From: Glycine soja
Taxonomy: Eukaryota; Streptophyta; Magnoliopsida; Fabales; Fabaceae
DNA: 64,000 nt
Assembly: GCF_004193775.1 (NCBI RefSeq)
Contig: NC_041008.1
Location: 12,667,731 to 12,731,730, forward strand
Reading direction: 5' to 3'
Shown piece by piece: positions 33,573 to 45,945 of this stretch; the stretch's first letter is position 1; each line of letters begins with the position of its first letter. The notes under the pieces were generated by a model. The model ran no database searches. It was not told the origin of the DNA and saw nothing but the letters and a program-made list of their open reading frames with translations. The position numbers and the translations under genes are program-made.

Positions 33573-34441
33573 ATGGCAAGGACACGATTTACAGCAGCAT
33601 TTCGTGTTCACAAGGTCAACATTAACAATCCCAACCAGTTTTCCTTTTCTCTTATTCCAAATAAAAAAAATATCTAATGCCTAATGTTTTCATGTTTCCC
33701 TGCAGAACATCATTGAAGTTCCGTTGACTTACCATAGACAATGGAGACCATATTACCCAACTTATGTTTTATTTGACTACAATGGAACCAAGCATTTTGT
33801 TAGGGTGCGCAAATATGGCACACAGATGCTTTTTTGCTGATGGACTGAAAGAGTTTAGAAGAACCCATGACATTAATGACAATGTCATTATCCGGTTTTT
33901 TGCCGCCTCAAAAGATACTTCTTTCGAAGTTGACATCATGGGACCTATCCTTAGAAAAAAATGTCGAAGGCCGATTGTTACAACCAGAAGGCACATCTTT
34001 ACTGCTGATGTCACGCAAGACATGATGGAACATACCAACCTTTGGTAGGAGTTTGTTACCCACTCAATGATGTTTTTATTTTTTGGTTCTCATCTTCGCT
34101 TAGTTCAAATAACATTTTCAAATTACATTGACTGTTGATCACTTTAAATGGTCGTATAATCACTGTTTTGGTTTCAATGCAGGTTCTTCCAACAGCAGCT
34201 TTAAATTTTGTTTGGATCAAAAAAATATGTTCCTGTTCGGCGTCCAAATGGCAGACGTAACCAATGGCAGATCACCGTGCACAACGGTCTGCCATCTGTT
34301 GCAAATCCATGGTTCCAATACCTCTTTGAAAATAATTTAATGACAGGAGATGAAGTTATGTTCTTCTTTAGGTTTGACGAACATGTATGGGAGGTCATAT
34401 TTAGGAAACAAGTTATATGGGATGAAGACCTCCCGATTTGA
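33573..34441 (+). pseudogene. Captured two-B3-domain gene fragment in the right Helitron
   Basis: Exons 33573-33614 (ATG GCA AGG...), 33706 to about 34048, and 34183-34441, with GT/AG signals at most joins. The first B3-type domain includes VPLTYHRQWRPYYPTYVLFD and FFADGLKEFRRTHDIND. The last exon carries a second B3 C-terminal part (NGLPSVANPWFQYLF, then MTGDEVMFFFRFDEHVWEV) and a normal stop. One extra base near 33824 (ACACAGATGC against ACACGATGC in the left copy) shifts the first domain out of frame. Exon 2 then runs to a TAG at 34046-34048, leaving its donor uncertain. The intron-containing form shows capture at DNA level, as Helitrons do. Confidence 0.75.
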
Positions 34442-34673
34442 AAGACCATGCCTAAAGTTGATGACTTTTTTTGTTTTAATTTTATTTATATTTTGATTAA
34501 TGTTGTTAATCCAATACCTTAGGGTATTAACCAATTTCTTTGATGTTCTGCTGCACAGTTAATGGTTATCAACTTATTATGTTCAATGCATATATCTATA
34601 TCTTTGTTGTTTCTTCAATAATGATAGCAAAATTAGAGTATGAGCCCGTGTATCGGCACAGGCTTCTCGCTAG

Positions 34674-34894
34674 TTGACTCTTAAACCAATGCTTTCACTG
34701 GTTTAATCGGTCCCAGTCCTGAGAACAATTGATTTAAGCTCACATCAGTTTTACATGTTATAGCTCATTCTTGCTAAAATGTTATTAAAAATGCTGAATT
34801 GACAGGAGTGAAAATTATGATAGGAGGAGCATCACATCATATACAAAAGCCTATTGGCGAAAAATAGGAGACTGACAGGATTTTGGGACTGTTA
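34674..34894 (-). other. 3' flank of the ELMO gene
   Basis: Between the Helitron end and the ELMO stop codon. It presumably contains the 3'UTR. No separate feature seen. Confidence 0.5.
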
Positions 34895-37800
34895 CTATCG
34901 GGAAAGTAATTTGTATGAGGGTAAATCTTCAAGCTGGGCTATGTCTTCAACGAGAAGTTCTTTCTCTAGCTGGCGTCGTGTTTCTTTCATCACTGCCTGT
35001 TAGAATATGAAGTAAATAGGTATATTAGCAGGATGGCCACTAGCAATCTAAAGCGTACCAAGTAAAGGTCAACCGCCAAGAAACAACATCAGGTTCACTT
35101 CCCTCCATGACAAACCCTTAATTTAAACAACAGATTTGTTCTCCCCTATAACTTCTATGTTAAGATAGGATCATGAAAGTTACCCAATAAAGTGCTCAAG
35201 CAGAGCATTTCCTCTTCGTATACAAATTTTCAAACTACCCTACCATTCCGATATATCTTCCATCCATACTATTGCCCTTCCACTCTTCCTTAACAAAATT
35301 TTTACACCATAATATTTCTACAGCAAGCTGAGGTTATAGAATACTTACATTAAAATCCATGTATGAGGCATGCATAGAAAGCCATTGATGATCCATTAGC
35401 TTGAAAGTTATGCAATAGAGAAGATCAAAAGCTGACTCATTTTCTGTCAGACAAGCATGAACAGATTTAGTTACTTAAAACATCAAGCTTAAATAAAATT
35501 TAGCCTGCAACTCGCAAGTAAAGGCTATAACATTTTAAATAAACCCTTTTTCATTTTGACTAATGCTCAGACCCTCCCTGATCAATCCCCTTCCATATTC
35601 AAGAAAAGCAAAATAATGGATTAAAAAGGGAGAGTGTAGGCTACCTGCAAGAAATTTTAGAAAAGTTGCTCCAACCAGATTGCGTGGCTTGACTGTAAAG
35701 GCAAAGCATATCATTATTAGATAACTGTTACTGATCCACACACTGATTCAATGTATCACAATATGATCCCATCAGTGATTCAGATGGTGATAACAGGTGA
35801 CCTTTGCTATACTGATTTATGCAAAAGAAAACTGTCAACATACAAAAATCGAAAGGACACCTTAAATTTTAAGTATATTCATCATGGGTGCTCTATGAAA
35901 TTCACATGACACAATACAAAAAGAAAATTGACCACCACATACACACAGCAACCCAATTCTTCATTTTAGACATACAAAAAACAGAGAAGTTATAACAGGA
36001 GAGGTAACAAACCTGCTTCAAGATCAAGCATTTGTATCAGCATGTATGTGATGTTAACACCAGCAACTGCAAATGGGTATTCCCACACTGATCGATCTCC
36101 TTCTTGCTTGCGTAAAAGATCCTGGAAGGATTTCTGCAAAAACAAAAGGATACAAGATACATGAACAGCAACAACTGATTAAATTTAAGGCTGGCAGAAA
36201 AGTTTTAGTGGTTCTTGGGGATAAAAACAACACTTGATTAACAAAGACAAACAAATAGGGTAACAAGGGTCTCACTAAATGTACAAAAATGACTTTAAGG
36301 TTATTTACAACAGTAAATTATGGAAGGCCTAAAGAAATCATTAGGATTAAATGTTTTCTTTTGGAGTCTTCAACGTTGTCTTTCTGATAAAGACTAAGGC
36401 AGAGTTGTTTCAGAGTTACTTTAGCTTTATTTCCTTTTTTGCAGATTTATTTGGGGAGTCTTATGAGTGTTTTGGGAAAGCTAACTGCCTAGCTTCCTCT
36501 CCGGTTTTTCTCTTTTGTGGAGCTTTTTTTTATCATTATTTCAGCTTTGTTTTTCCTGAAATGTATATTTCCTATCTAATAATAATAATCATAACACTTT
36601 TTCTACCCAAAAAAGAATCTATATGAGCCCTGGAAGTTACAATATGCCAGATAAAAATCAAGACCTAAAAGAAACAAAATAGGCAACAGTTCATTACAAT
36701 GAAAAAAGTATGCAAGGAAATCCAACATTGATCCTTTGAAACCGGGGTGAATGGAGTAAAGTAAAGTTTACCAGTGACTTGCATGACATCATATTTTAGA
36801 GACACTGGTAAAGTAAGTGCAATTTAGAAGAAAGGTCATGGAAAAGAAAACAAATCAATTAATTTAAACATCATTCTCGTTTATAATGCAATCTCACTTG
36901 CTAGACCTTTTCTCTTCTTTTTTTTGCTCCGCAAAATGAAAGTATATTAATAAATGGCACCAAAAGTACCTAGAGTTACAAACACAGAGTGGTATTAGAG
37001 TTACAAAGAGAATAACAGAACAGACCATTCTCAGGATAACTCCACCACATACCAGAAAAGAAAGGTAATCTACTAATGTCTCCCCCCCAAAAAAGTCCTT
37101 TCTCTTAAAGAAAGCCAGAGAATATACTAATATGGCCACAATTCTTATATCATGGAGAAATTCAAACACATGAATTTTCTTCAGATCTGCATGGACATTT
37201 TGCTAAATTATTGAGAAGAATTCATTTCCTACATCACCATTTAAACATCCTCTTAAATCACTACTGTGAGCGAGAAATACCCATTCTCCAAAAATTAATA
37301 CTCCACAATAACACTATACTACAGAAGTTCCTTTCAATATTAGAAACTAAAAGGACTCTTCTTTTGGAAGAAATACAAGTACAATTTCCCTGTTACATTC
37401 TCTGGCTGTTAGGATGAGCTGTCACTCATAACACAAGGCTTTCCATTCTAAACTTTAATTTTGGTCAACATAAGTAATCTATTCGTTACAAAATCAGATA
37501 AGAGTGAACAAACCAATAAAGAAATCATACCGGGAAATTCCTAGCAAAGAAGAGAAAATTCTCCAATGATATAAAACCACCACCCCTGCCAAATATATAG
37601 AGGAAATTAACAACATTAGCTGGAATGAGTTCTAGATTTGGCAGCCAAAAAAAAAAATAGGAGGACAATATCTACCTAAAATCTGTTGATGGATCTTTCC
37701 CTTGCCAACCCATTTCCTTCCACTGCTCAGATATCAAGCCATGAAGTTCTTCTTCAGGAAATGCAGCATTCCACAAAGCCCTAAGGGCATCCTAAATATG

Positions 37801-40436
37801 TAATTACAGTCTTAAGACATTGAAGATAGCACTTAGAGTAATAAGCCAGTGACAGCACATAAAGCTGTGTACATAGGTTGAAGGTGTACATCATAATGGT
37901 TGTCACATTGCTTACACAGACTTTGAAAAATATTAATGGCAAATATACCTGGTGCTCAATTATAGAACTATCATATGGAACATCTATACGTCTCTGTATC
38001 CTCTGCAAGCATTCCTCCTAAGAAATGGAAATTGAACACCATGAGAATTTGTTGTGGTATAATTATAAACTACAATATTTAACAGAAGAAACAAAATGTA
38101 GAAAGTATTCCACAATTTTATATGAGAGGGAGCTTAACTATCTTGGCAGTTGCCACCACTAAACACAACAACTGATTAGCTATTGGTAGTCAAGGTTTCC
38201 CCTCTAACAAATATATTTTTTGGCACTCCCAAACCATACACAAGATATGGATAATAAACAAGAATAAAACCCATATAATCAGAAATACAATGTAACACAA
38301 GGTTTGTTATTTGGTAAGAAGACAGATCATTCAATACAAATCTAAATTGCATGTATACAGTTTAGAAGATGTTTATTGTAGTAAAAATAGTGAAGCATCA
38401 TTACTCTAATTTAAATTTTCTTACAACTTTATTTTAGTTATTGCAGAAAGATGCCTAAAGCATAATCAACTGAGATACTAGAACAGAAACCAAGTGCAAC
38501 TTTAGTGAGATTACGAAAACATTACCTGGGCTAGGGTTAAATCGAAAGTGTTAGAAGCATCACTATCTCTTCTTTGTACACAGACACAAGACAGACCTCG
38601 CCCAAGCCATGCGGCTGACCCTACCACAACCTCAGCTGTAACAAAACAAAATTGCCATCAATGAAGATTCTACCCAATAAATTTTATTTTATGCTACATA
38701 TTTCATCCTGAGTTATGGACTAGCAGGCAGTGTTTCAAACAACACAGAAAGTGGCAGCATTATATTTTTTTCTTAACAGCTTCATAATTTGCAATTTATT
38801 GTAATCAAATCCTCGCAACCATAACTGGAGAACTTTGAAATATAAAATAACACTGAACTATGTAAAAGCTGCCCATTCCAACTCCCCAGAGTGCAGTTCC
38901 TTTTGGGCTGTATACAAATTTCAATTCCCAGGCAAAAGACACAATCTGCCAATCAATTTTTATGGTGCTTTTGGAAGAGCTTATTTACAACCTATTTAGG
39001 CTTACATTATGACATAAGCACATATATAAGTAATTGAAAGAGTTTATGAAAATAATTTCTGATATATTCATAAAGCTATTTTCAGCTTATTTCAATAAGT
39101 GATCCAAGATAGCATATCAAGCTAGCTTAACTCCATTTCCTCTTCAATTTAGAAACAGGTTATATAAAAGCGCTTATACAATAAACACTTGGTGCTGTTT
39201 AGATAAACTTCTCCACAACTTAAAAACAGTTTAACTCTATTTCCTCTTCAATTATCGAAACAACCTATACATAAGTGCTTATACGATCCACACTTAGGCT
39301 CTGTTCAGATAAACTTATCAATAAAATAGTTATAGGAGCAGAAAAGAAAATATGGAGGTAAAATGAACTGAACTTCTCCTACCAGCTAAAATCAGGTTAC
39401 ACACTTCAGCTTTTGAAGAAGCTATAGGATAGAGTTTCTACGAAAATTATGTGTATAAGTTGATTTTAACTTATAGGAGAAGTTCAATTCAATTTACCTC
39501 CTTATTTTCTACTCTTAGAAGTGTTTATCGAAAAGTTTATCCAAACAAGACCAAGTGAGTGCTTGATCAAGCAATTACCTAAATGCATCCTTAACATTTA
39601 ACAAGTAGATTCTGTGTTCCCAATAGGTCAATCCACAAACTAAGGCTTACCTGGATGTGGACCCACATGCCACAAGATCCCTCAAACAAAGAAACACACT
39701 ATACACATTCAATTAAAAATAATAGTTAAAAAATAACGAGCCAACGCAGCAAAGCTTAATCACAGGAGACCTCTGTGCTGCTTTATTCTGAATTATATAG
39801 CTATCTATCGGTAGCAGCTTCAAACACAACACGTGAATCGCATTTACCAAGATATGAAGATAACAAAGCCGAATTTCATGAACGCTAGATCTACGGGAAC
39901 AGCCACCACAGTGATTAAAATCTTAGATGCCACAAAACAGAGTAACATCTCCCATAATAATAATTAAAGAGAAAGAGAGATTGAATTATACAAAAATTGA
40001 TTTGAAAATAAAGATATTGAAAAAATAATAATAATTGAAGAAAATGATTTCACCAACCAATGCAATTAAGAATAGCAGCAAACATCACGCAACTCGGGTT
40101 TATGAATAGGGCCTAGTACAAAACGGTTCGATCTCGACTGTCCATGTGTATGATATTTAATTTAATAATAATAATATATTTTATATTTTTTTTATGAAGG
40201 GAGAGAGAGAGAAAAGTAAAAGGTGGTGGTACAAGTACAACAACTATTGCGTAAAAAAAAAAAAAACTCTGCAAAAAGAGAGTGAGAGAGAAGAGTCGCG
40301 AAAAGCACGAAGAGAAAAGAAAGAAAAAAAAAACTAAACGGAGAAAATTAATTGGAAAAATACCAGAATTTGAATGGCAGGTTTCTCCGTGGGGAATTCT
40401 CCTAACAGTGATGAATGAGCTACCTCTATCGTCCAT
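34895..40436 (-). CDS. ELMO/CED-12 domain-containing protein, 9 exons, 262 aa
   Basis: Minus-strand exons: 40436-40364, 38635-38526, 38017-37949, 37791-37676, 37585-37531, 36133-36013, 35692-35645, 35443-35349, 34996-34895. The total is 789 bases, phases agree and every junction is GT-AG. The protein starts MDDRGSSFITVRRIP, then GSAAWLGRGLSCVC, and the ELMO domain covers roughly residues 85-235 (RIDVPYDSSI, ALWNAAFPEEELHGLISEQW, MGWQGKDPSTDFRGGG, FLFFARNFP, VWEYPFAVAGVNITYM, VGATFLKFLA). It ends SYKLLSR. Animal ELMO proteins act with DOCK proteins on Rac. The plant family is little studied and its role is not shown here. Intron 1 is 1.7 kb and holds a MITE. No stops or frameshifts, so the gene is likely functional. 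Confidence 0.93.
39296..39556. repeat. MITE-like inverted repeat in ELMO intron 1
   Basis: Arms of about 85 bp: the left begins GGCTCTGTTCAGATAAACTT and the right is the complement of GGTCTTGTTTGGATAAACTT. Both continue through 'ggaggtaaa..gaa.tgaacttctcc'. Related partial copies occur just upstream (about 38990-39290). No clean target duplication was seen. Confidence 0.65.
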
Positions 40437-42425
40437 TTTTTTTTCTCTCTTTGTCTTCTTCTTCTACTATAGCATCATCGCGAAAGGAGGAAGCGATGAA
40501 ATTCGAGAACCTTTTTCTGCGCCGAAGATCTGGGAGAGAAGAAAACAGTTACAGTTTATAGAAGAAGGAGAAAGAGTTTTTGAGAGTGTGTATGCGTTTT
40601 GGTTGTTACGGTGTTGGCGTTTTGTTAAGATTTAGAAAGAGAGGGAGACAGTGGGGAAGGGTGGTTTTAGAAGTTTTATTTATTTATTTTTCAAAAACGG
40701 GGAAATCAATTACGCTATTAAGTGGTGGCCATTAAGTTAAAAAAAAAAAAGGAGCATTTAAAAATCGGCACTATATTTACAGCGGTTTGTCATTTGGAAT
40801 TAATTGTGGTCAAAGCTGTCATAAATACAAATGTTTCTTTTATATTATTTTATAAAATACTAGTATCTTTTTATGAAGAAAAATTTTGGGAGAGGAAATG
40901 ACGTTCCTGTTCGACAGTAAAGCCCCTAAGTTTAAAGAACGTTTACAAAAATATTTGTTTAAGTTATTTCAAGCGGACATTGAATGGAGTTTGAACCTAC
41001 AATTGGTCAAATATAAGAGCCTATCTTGCTCCACTACGTGAATCCCTTGAGGTTTATAAAAAACAAGTAACTCCTGTATTCGCACGAATAAGCTAAGAAA
41101 TACAATTGACAATACATATGTGAATTACATAGTTATAATATTGTACAATATTATATAATATTATAATTCTTTCAATTTAAAAGCAAGTGAATGGGATAAA
41201 AAGCAATATAAGATAAAAAAAAGCGGATCATCCATATGTACAAATGAAATCTGATGATGATACAAAATAAAAGTAGGTGCTATATAGCAAAACGGAAATA
41301 ACAAAGTCATACAGTTAAAAACAGAGTTTGTTGCAAAAGGTTGAGAAGCAAATAAGTGTGCAATTTAACAAAAATTTACAAATGTTGCTTCAATATTACA
41401 ATAAATTTATAAGCATGGTCAAATCTAAGCATAGTTGACATTGGAATCAGGAAATTTGAAGACTAATTCCATGCTAGCTCTAAAGCTTTGGGCTTTGGAA
41501 AAATCTCTCCATCCAAATCTAATTTTTGTCATCATTCGCCAATCATTGTAAATAATGCGATAATTAAAAAAAATGAAGATGCTATTTAATTAATGAAGTA
41601 TATAGCTAAGTAACTTACCAAGCTGCTTCACGTGGCCTTGTATTCATTAAGAAGCACCTTGAAAGTCATTGAATTCGACACTTGATGATATAATGAGTGT
41701 CATTTTGGAAAAGTTTTTGCAACACTAGTGGTTTTGAATATGGTTAGCAAGAAGAGAGATTAACCATAATAGGTTAATGTGACATGGTGATCTCCCTCGA
41801 GCCCATAGAAAGTCCTTAGAGCTGTTCATCCATGCACAATGGTTGGGCTGGTCAAATCTTTATTGTAGACAATATCATGCATGTTGCCATGTCTGTCAAC
41901 CAAATGTCAGTGATGATTGAGCTAATCTTTCCCATCTAACAGCAAACAACCTATTGACTTCACCAAACATCTATATTTGAAATAGTTCAACATTAGAATG
42001 AGGCTAATTAGTTGGTTAGGTGTAGCAAAATGATAGTTAAATCGTTATAAATGGTTGACCCGATCCTTTGCAAGAATGGTCTAGAACATCTCATCTTCAG
42101 TTCATGTGATCTGCATCATTATTTTTGCCAATTGATAGCACTTTTCCTTCAAGTCATTCATCAACTCTGAACTCTGTATGGCATTAAAAACTTGGCATCA
42201 TTAAATCTCGATACATTACATGATGCTATAACAAAAATTGCTATTAAAGTTGTACCTAATACTAATATAGAATGTTACACAGAAATCAGTAGTTCCTTGC
42301 TAGGTTAACATAAAAATTCAGATGACTCGACTATTTTCCATGTGCAATGTGGCCACCATTATGCATATTAACCATTGAAACAGAACAAATAATCAATACT
42401 TAACTTGAGAAAATTGAGCTTTCAC
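40437..42425. other. ELMO leader/promoter side and spacer
   Basis: 40437 to about 40640 is the likely ELMO 5'UTR and promoter-proximal region (pyrimidine-rich on +). Beyond it I see no gene. Exons for the SNARE motif of the adjacent VAMP fragment were looked for at 41.5-42.3 kb and not found. Confidence 0.45.
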
Positions 42426-42720
42426 CTTTGCAAGCTTGCTTATCTCTTGAGGATGATCAACATAGTACTGCATACGTTCCCTCAACTTTGGCCTGTGCAA
42501 AGAGCTTAACACATTAGCTAAACTAACAATTTAAGTCTAGTAGCTTAAACTTTACAACCTTAGAACAGAAACTTAGTACCCAAATTCCTTGTTAAGGCTG
42601 TTCACAGGAGCAGTGCAGTCTTTCCACCACCATATTTTGACACAAATTCATCTTTGACACGCTCTAGAAAACCCATGGGTAACTGTCTTCCAATTGATTC
42701 ATCTGCAACAACACAATATG
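42426..42720 (-). pseudogene. VAMP72-type R-SNARE gene fragment (two exons)
   Basis: Minus-strand exons 42720-42580 and 42492-42426, both with consensus splice borders. The first encodes the end of the longin domain ([20 protein letters not shown], then [15 protein letters not shown]). The second reads [20 protein letters not shown], the linker before the SNARE helix. A one-base loss after GGGKTA shifts the frame to a TGA, and the upstream and SNARE-motif/transmembrane exons are not visible. VAMP72 proteins drive fusion at the plasma membrane and endosomes in plants. This is a relic, not a working gene. Confidence 0.8.
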
Positions 42721-44525
42721 CTGCAAAATTCCGAAAGTTCAATATTATAGAACACAACCAAACTCAAAAAAAAATAATTAAGGTTCACCTCTACAAAAGT
42801 AGTATCAGTTGATAAAATTAGAACTTAAAAGAAAACCAATAGAAATAGAAATGCATAAACATAGTTATCAATCTTCGATACAGGCACTTTGCACTTTGCA
42901 GCAATCCCAAAAGAGCTATAGCAAGATAAAAGATAGCTGAATGACTGCAATTCTGAAGATTCTAGGTACGAATTAAATATTTTTACAACATATATACATT
43001 TTCAAAATTGAAAATTTATGTAAATTTTAATATATTCATAATAATTAGCATTTAAACACCATCATCTTAAGACAAATAAAAACAAAATTCAAGAAAATCA
43101 AATTAGCCAAGGGTTTAAGCAAAGTAGTAAATTCAAAATATAAAAAAGGGATACAACAAAACAAATACAAAGGGGTGAGCATCGCCACATTAGAAAAACA
43201 GAGACAAACCAATGGCAAGACATATGTGTGAGAGGAAAAATAGAGGAATGGCTTGAAGTGCTTGGCTAGAATTATGTCCATGAGCATTGGATCGAGGGGA
43301 TTGAATCAAAATAGAGAAGGATGTGAGTGATAAAAGGAAAGAATATCAAACTAGGTTTCGAACCCATTACACAACTGATGAAAAAATTAGGGAAATCAAA
43401 AAATAATCCTCCAAGTACAGGTACAACAACACATAAAATTGGAGGAGGAAAATAGGTTTTAGCCGTTGATTCACAATCGCAGTCGATAAACCCATAAATA
43501 TTCACAATTTCAGGCATGCCATCTGCAAATCCAAAACAAAATGCTCTATAATGCAATTTAATTTCTGCAGCGATTAAAGCCACCATAACGCATTCTCCAC
43601 TGCGTAATATTAATAAAAACATTCACACCTTAGCAGATTAACCATTAGATTCCCCCAACTTAGTGTAAAACATATTCTCAAAGCAGCACATATCGAAATC
43701 ATTCCCGTGTTTCTCGACCTATTCACATTTGTGTTGTTTCTTGACTATCTTTCCAAATGTATGATGATATGCCCATATGGGGATAAAGGTGATAATTACT
43801 TAACTGTGTGTGTTAATCATTATTTGTTAGACAAGTCTACTCCTACTGTGGTGGTAAATTTTTTGTATTGTTTGTAGGTAGTATTGTTAAACCGTGTACC
43901 GATTGTTAAGGATAGCAATATAGTACTTGTTGATTCACTGAAGATACAATCATCTATTGATCTCCACCATGACCGCAAACAAACCTATTGTTAGTAGCAT
44001 CTTTTGAGGTATGTAGTTGAACAGGGGTTGTTGTAGTTGAACAACTTATTCAGTTCTTCTTCAAATGTTTCGTACTCAGCCAGTTGATAAAAAACAGGTT
44101 TATTGCAAGAGCATGTTAAAATTTATGTTTTGATTACTACATCTGCTATTGGTCGGATTTTATTCACCTGCAATTCCTAGCATTGTTTTTCAAATTATTG
44201 AAAACCTGAAATTGTATGTGGAAATCATTGAGTAGCTTTCTTTTTGTTTCAAATCATTTGGTGACTACCTAAAATTGTATGCTCTTAACATTTTTGTTGG
44301 TCATTTGGTGAGTGCATTTTTTTTCCGGTTCACCTTCAGGGTCTATTGTTTGATAATAGAAATTTCTCTTGCTTGAGGGCAAATTTCTCCTATCCATTCT
44401 TAATTAATGCAAGATACAAAATGTAACTTCTGTTTGTGCCTGGATTTCGGAACCTTATTTTGCATTTATAAGTATTTATCTAATACAATTCATCATGATG
44501 TAGAATTGGTGCTTCTACTACACAT
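42721..44525. other. Spacer without supported genes
   Basis: Short frames on the minus strand (43045-43622) lack family motifs. Some exon-like stretches on + near 43730-43960 ('ctatctttccaaatgtatga') are suggestive but not assignable. Confidence 0.4.
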
Positions 44526-44589
44526 TTGATATTTCATGCTAAGCTCTGGCCGCTCTTGCTAACTATTTCTTGTTCCTTCCTTTGTGGCA

Positions 44590-45043
44590 GTCACCCATTG
44601 TCTAAACAGCTGAAACTTGAAGTTCCCAAAGCTGATGAACTGGAGCTGTGTCCAATTTGGCAGGTAATAGAATGGAAAGAGTTTGCAACTTTCTTATACA
44701 TTAAGTCATGGGAGTAAAGTTGGATTTCTCATGAATCTGGAGCAATTCTTATCAAATGTACTAATGTTAACATTTATTTGATTTGAAGATAGGTAGTTAG
44801 GTACTAGACATGGTGAAACAGTCCTCAAGAGTCTCAAATTAGAAATATTCTGGTGGTGGAAATATATAATCTTGTAGTGTTGCCTAGATCCAATATGAAG
44901 CTTTAGCCGAATCAAAACCTGATGTGTTGTTGTTCTTTGCTGGAGTCATGCCAACTTTGTCTCATTTCGAGTCCCAGCGCTCGTATTCTTGGTGGTGGGA
45001 TAGCTACCTACCAAAGAATTCAAAATGGCTTCAAGAAAACCTT
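44590..45043 (+). pseudogene. NET1-like (KIP1/NAB domain) gene fragment
   Basis: 44948-45043 reads MPTLSHFESQRSYSWWWDSY and then LPKNSKWLQENL up to a GTAGGT donor. This is the start of the NAB actin-binding domain of plant NETWORKED 1 proteins, which begin similarly with a short leader and YSWWWDSH.SPKNSKWLQENL. The rest of the domain and the long coiled coil are not found downstream, where transposon sequence starts. An exon-like piece at 44591-44663, between a CAG acceptor and a GTAATA donor (LSKQLKLEVPKADELEL), precedes it; I do not know whether it belongs to the same gene. Confidence 0.7.
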
Positions 45044-45289
45044 GTAGGTCTCTCTCTCCCTGTATTTATGTGTTTCTACAATTATGCTAGAGGAATTTGA
45101 ATATATTGTTTGAACTTGTTACATTATCTAGTTAGGAAATTGAGACCACAATAGAGGCCCATAAATTTTGTATACTACGCATGCATGTGTGTATTGTATT
45201 TATCATACTTTCTATTCCTTCAAATCTTTTGGATTGATGGACTGAGGTAAAGCCAGTAGTAGAAGCTATGATAGCACCAAAAAAACAAA

Positions 45290-45776
45290 AACAAAATTCA
45301 AATTCTAAGTCGGTTACACAAAAAACTGTCTTAGAATGGCGCAGCTACTAAGGCAGTTATTTGTACAACCGATGTAGAAAACAATATACAATATTCCTTT
45401 TCTAAGACGCTTATTCAATAACTGATCTAGAAAGGTAGATACAGTAATGCATTTCTAAGACGATTATACACATAACCAATGTAGAAAGTCAAGTAAAGTA
45501 ATGCATTTCTAAGACGGGTATACACATAACTGATGTAGAAAGGCAGCTACAGTAGTGCATTTCTAATACGGTTATACGCATAACGAATGTAGAAAGCCAC
45601 ACACATTCTAAGTCGGTTATGCAAATAACTGTCTTAGAAACACTGATATACTAAGACAGGTCGAAAATTGGCGTTGTATAGCCCACCATATTTTACGACA
45701 CCCCTATTTAAGATGGGTGAAAACCGTCGTAGAATAACCCTAATAACCGACTTAGAAAGGCTTATTTGTAGTAGTG
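45290..45776 (-). mobile_element. CACTA (EnSpm) element end with subterminal repeats
   Basis: The minus strand starts CACTACTACAAATAAGCC at 45776, a typical legume CACTA terminus. It is followed by many copies of a short subterminal motif around TTCTAAGACGGTTAT / ATAACCGATGTAGAAA, several within a ~63-bp periodicity (about 45360-45600). The opposite terminus was not found nearby, so this is one end of a truncated or non-autonomous element. Confidence 0.8.
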
Positions 45777-45945
45777 CCAGAATCCATTGGCACAGTTGTT
45801 GTGATAGAAACAACTTATTTTTCCACCAGATGGCTAAATAGCAGCAAAAAACTCAGAGAATCTCTTTTCTTTAGGATGGAAGGGAGGTGATTACAGATTA
45901 GTCTGATACTGAGAATTGCTTTTTGAATTATTATACCAACCTGTT
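45777..45945 (+). pseudogene. L1-type LINE ORF2 fragment, left of the LTR insertion
   Basis: Decayed sequence whose end (FLNYYTNLF) continues directly into ASDSY at 51445 once the LTR element and one CTGTT copy are ignored. It corresponds to the region before the reverse transcriptase domain of plant L1-type LINEs. Confidence 0.65.

Larger units (their letters stand above)
32461..34673 (+). mobile_element. Helitron, right member of the pair
   Basis: Starts TCCTATTGGAATTCGTGTC and ends TTCTCGCTAG followed by T. The subterminal hairpin is GCCCGTG-TATCGG-CACAGGC (34643-34662, one mispair). It is colinear with the reverse complement of the left Helitron but lacks the retroposon and the 200-bp duplication. 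It carries the longer B3-gene copy. Length 2.2 kb, non-autonomous. Confidence 0.8.

Noticed and set aside
40113..40436. Single 107-codon minus-strand protein
   Set aside because: Only the first 24 codons are ELMO exon 1. The rest reads into intron 1.
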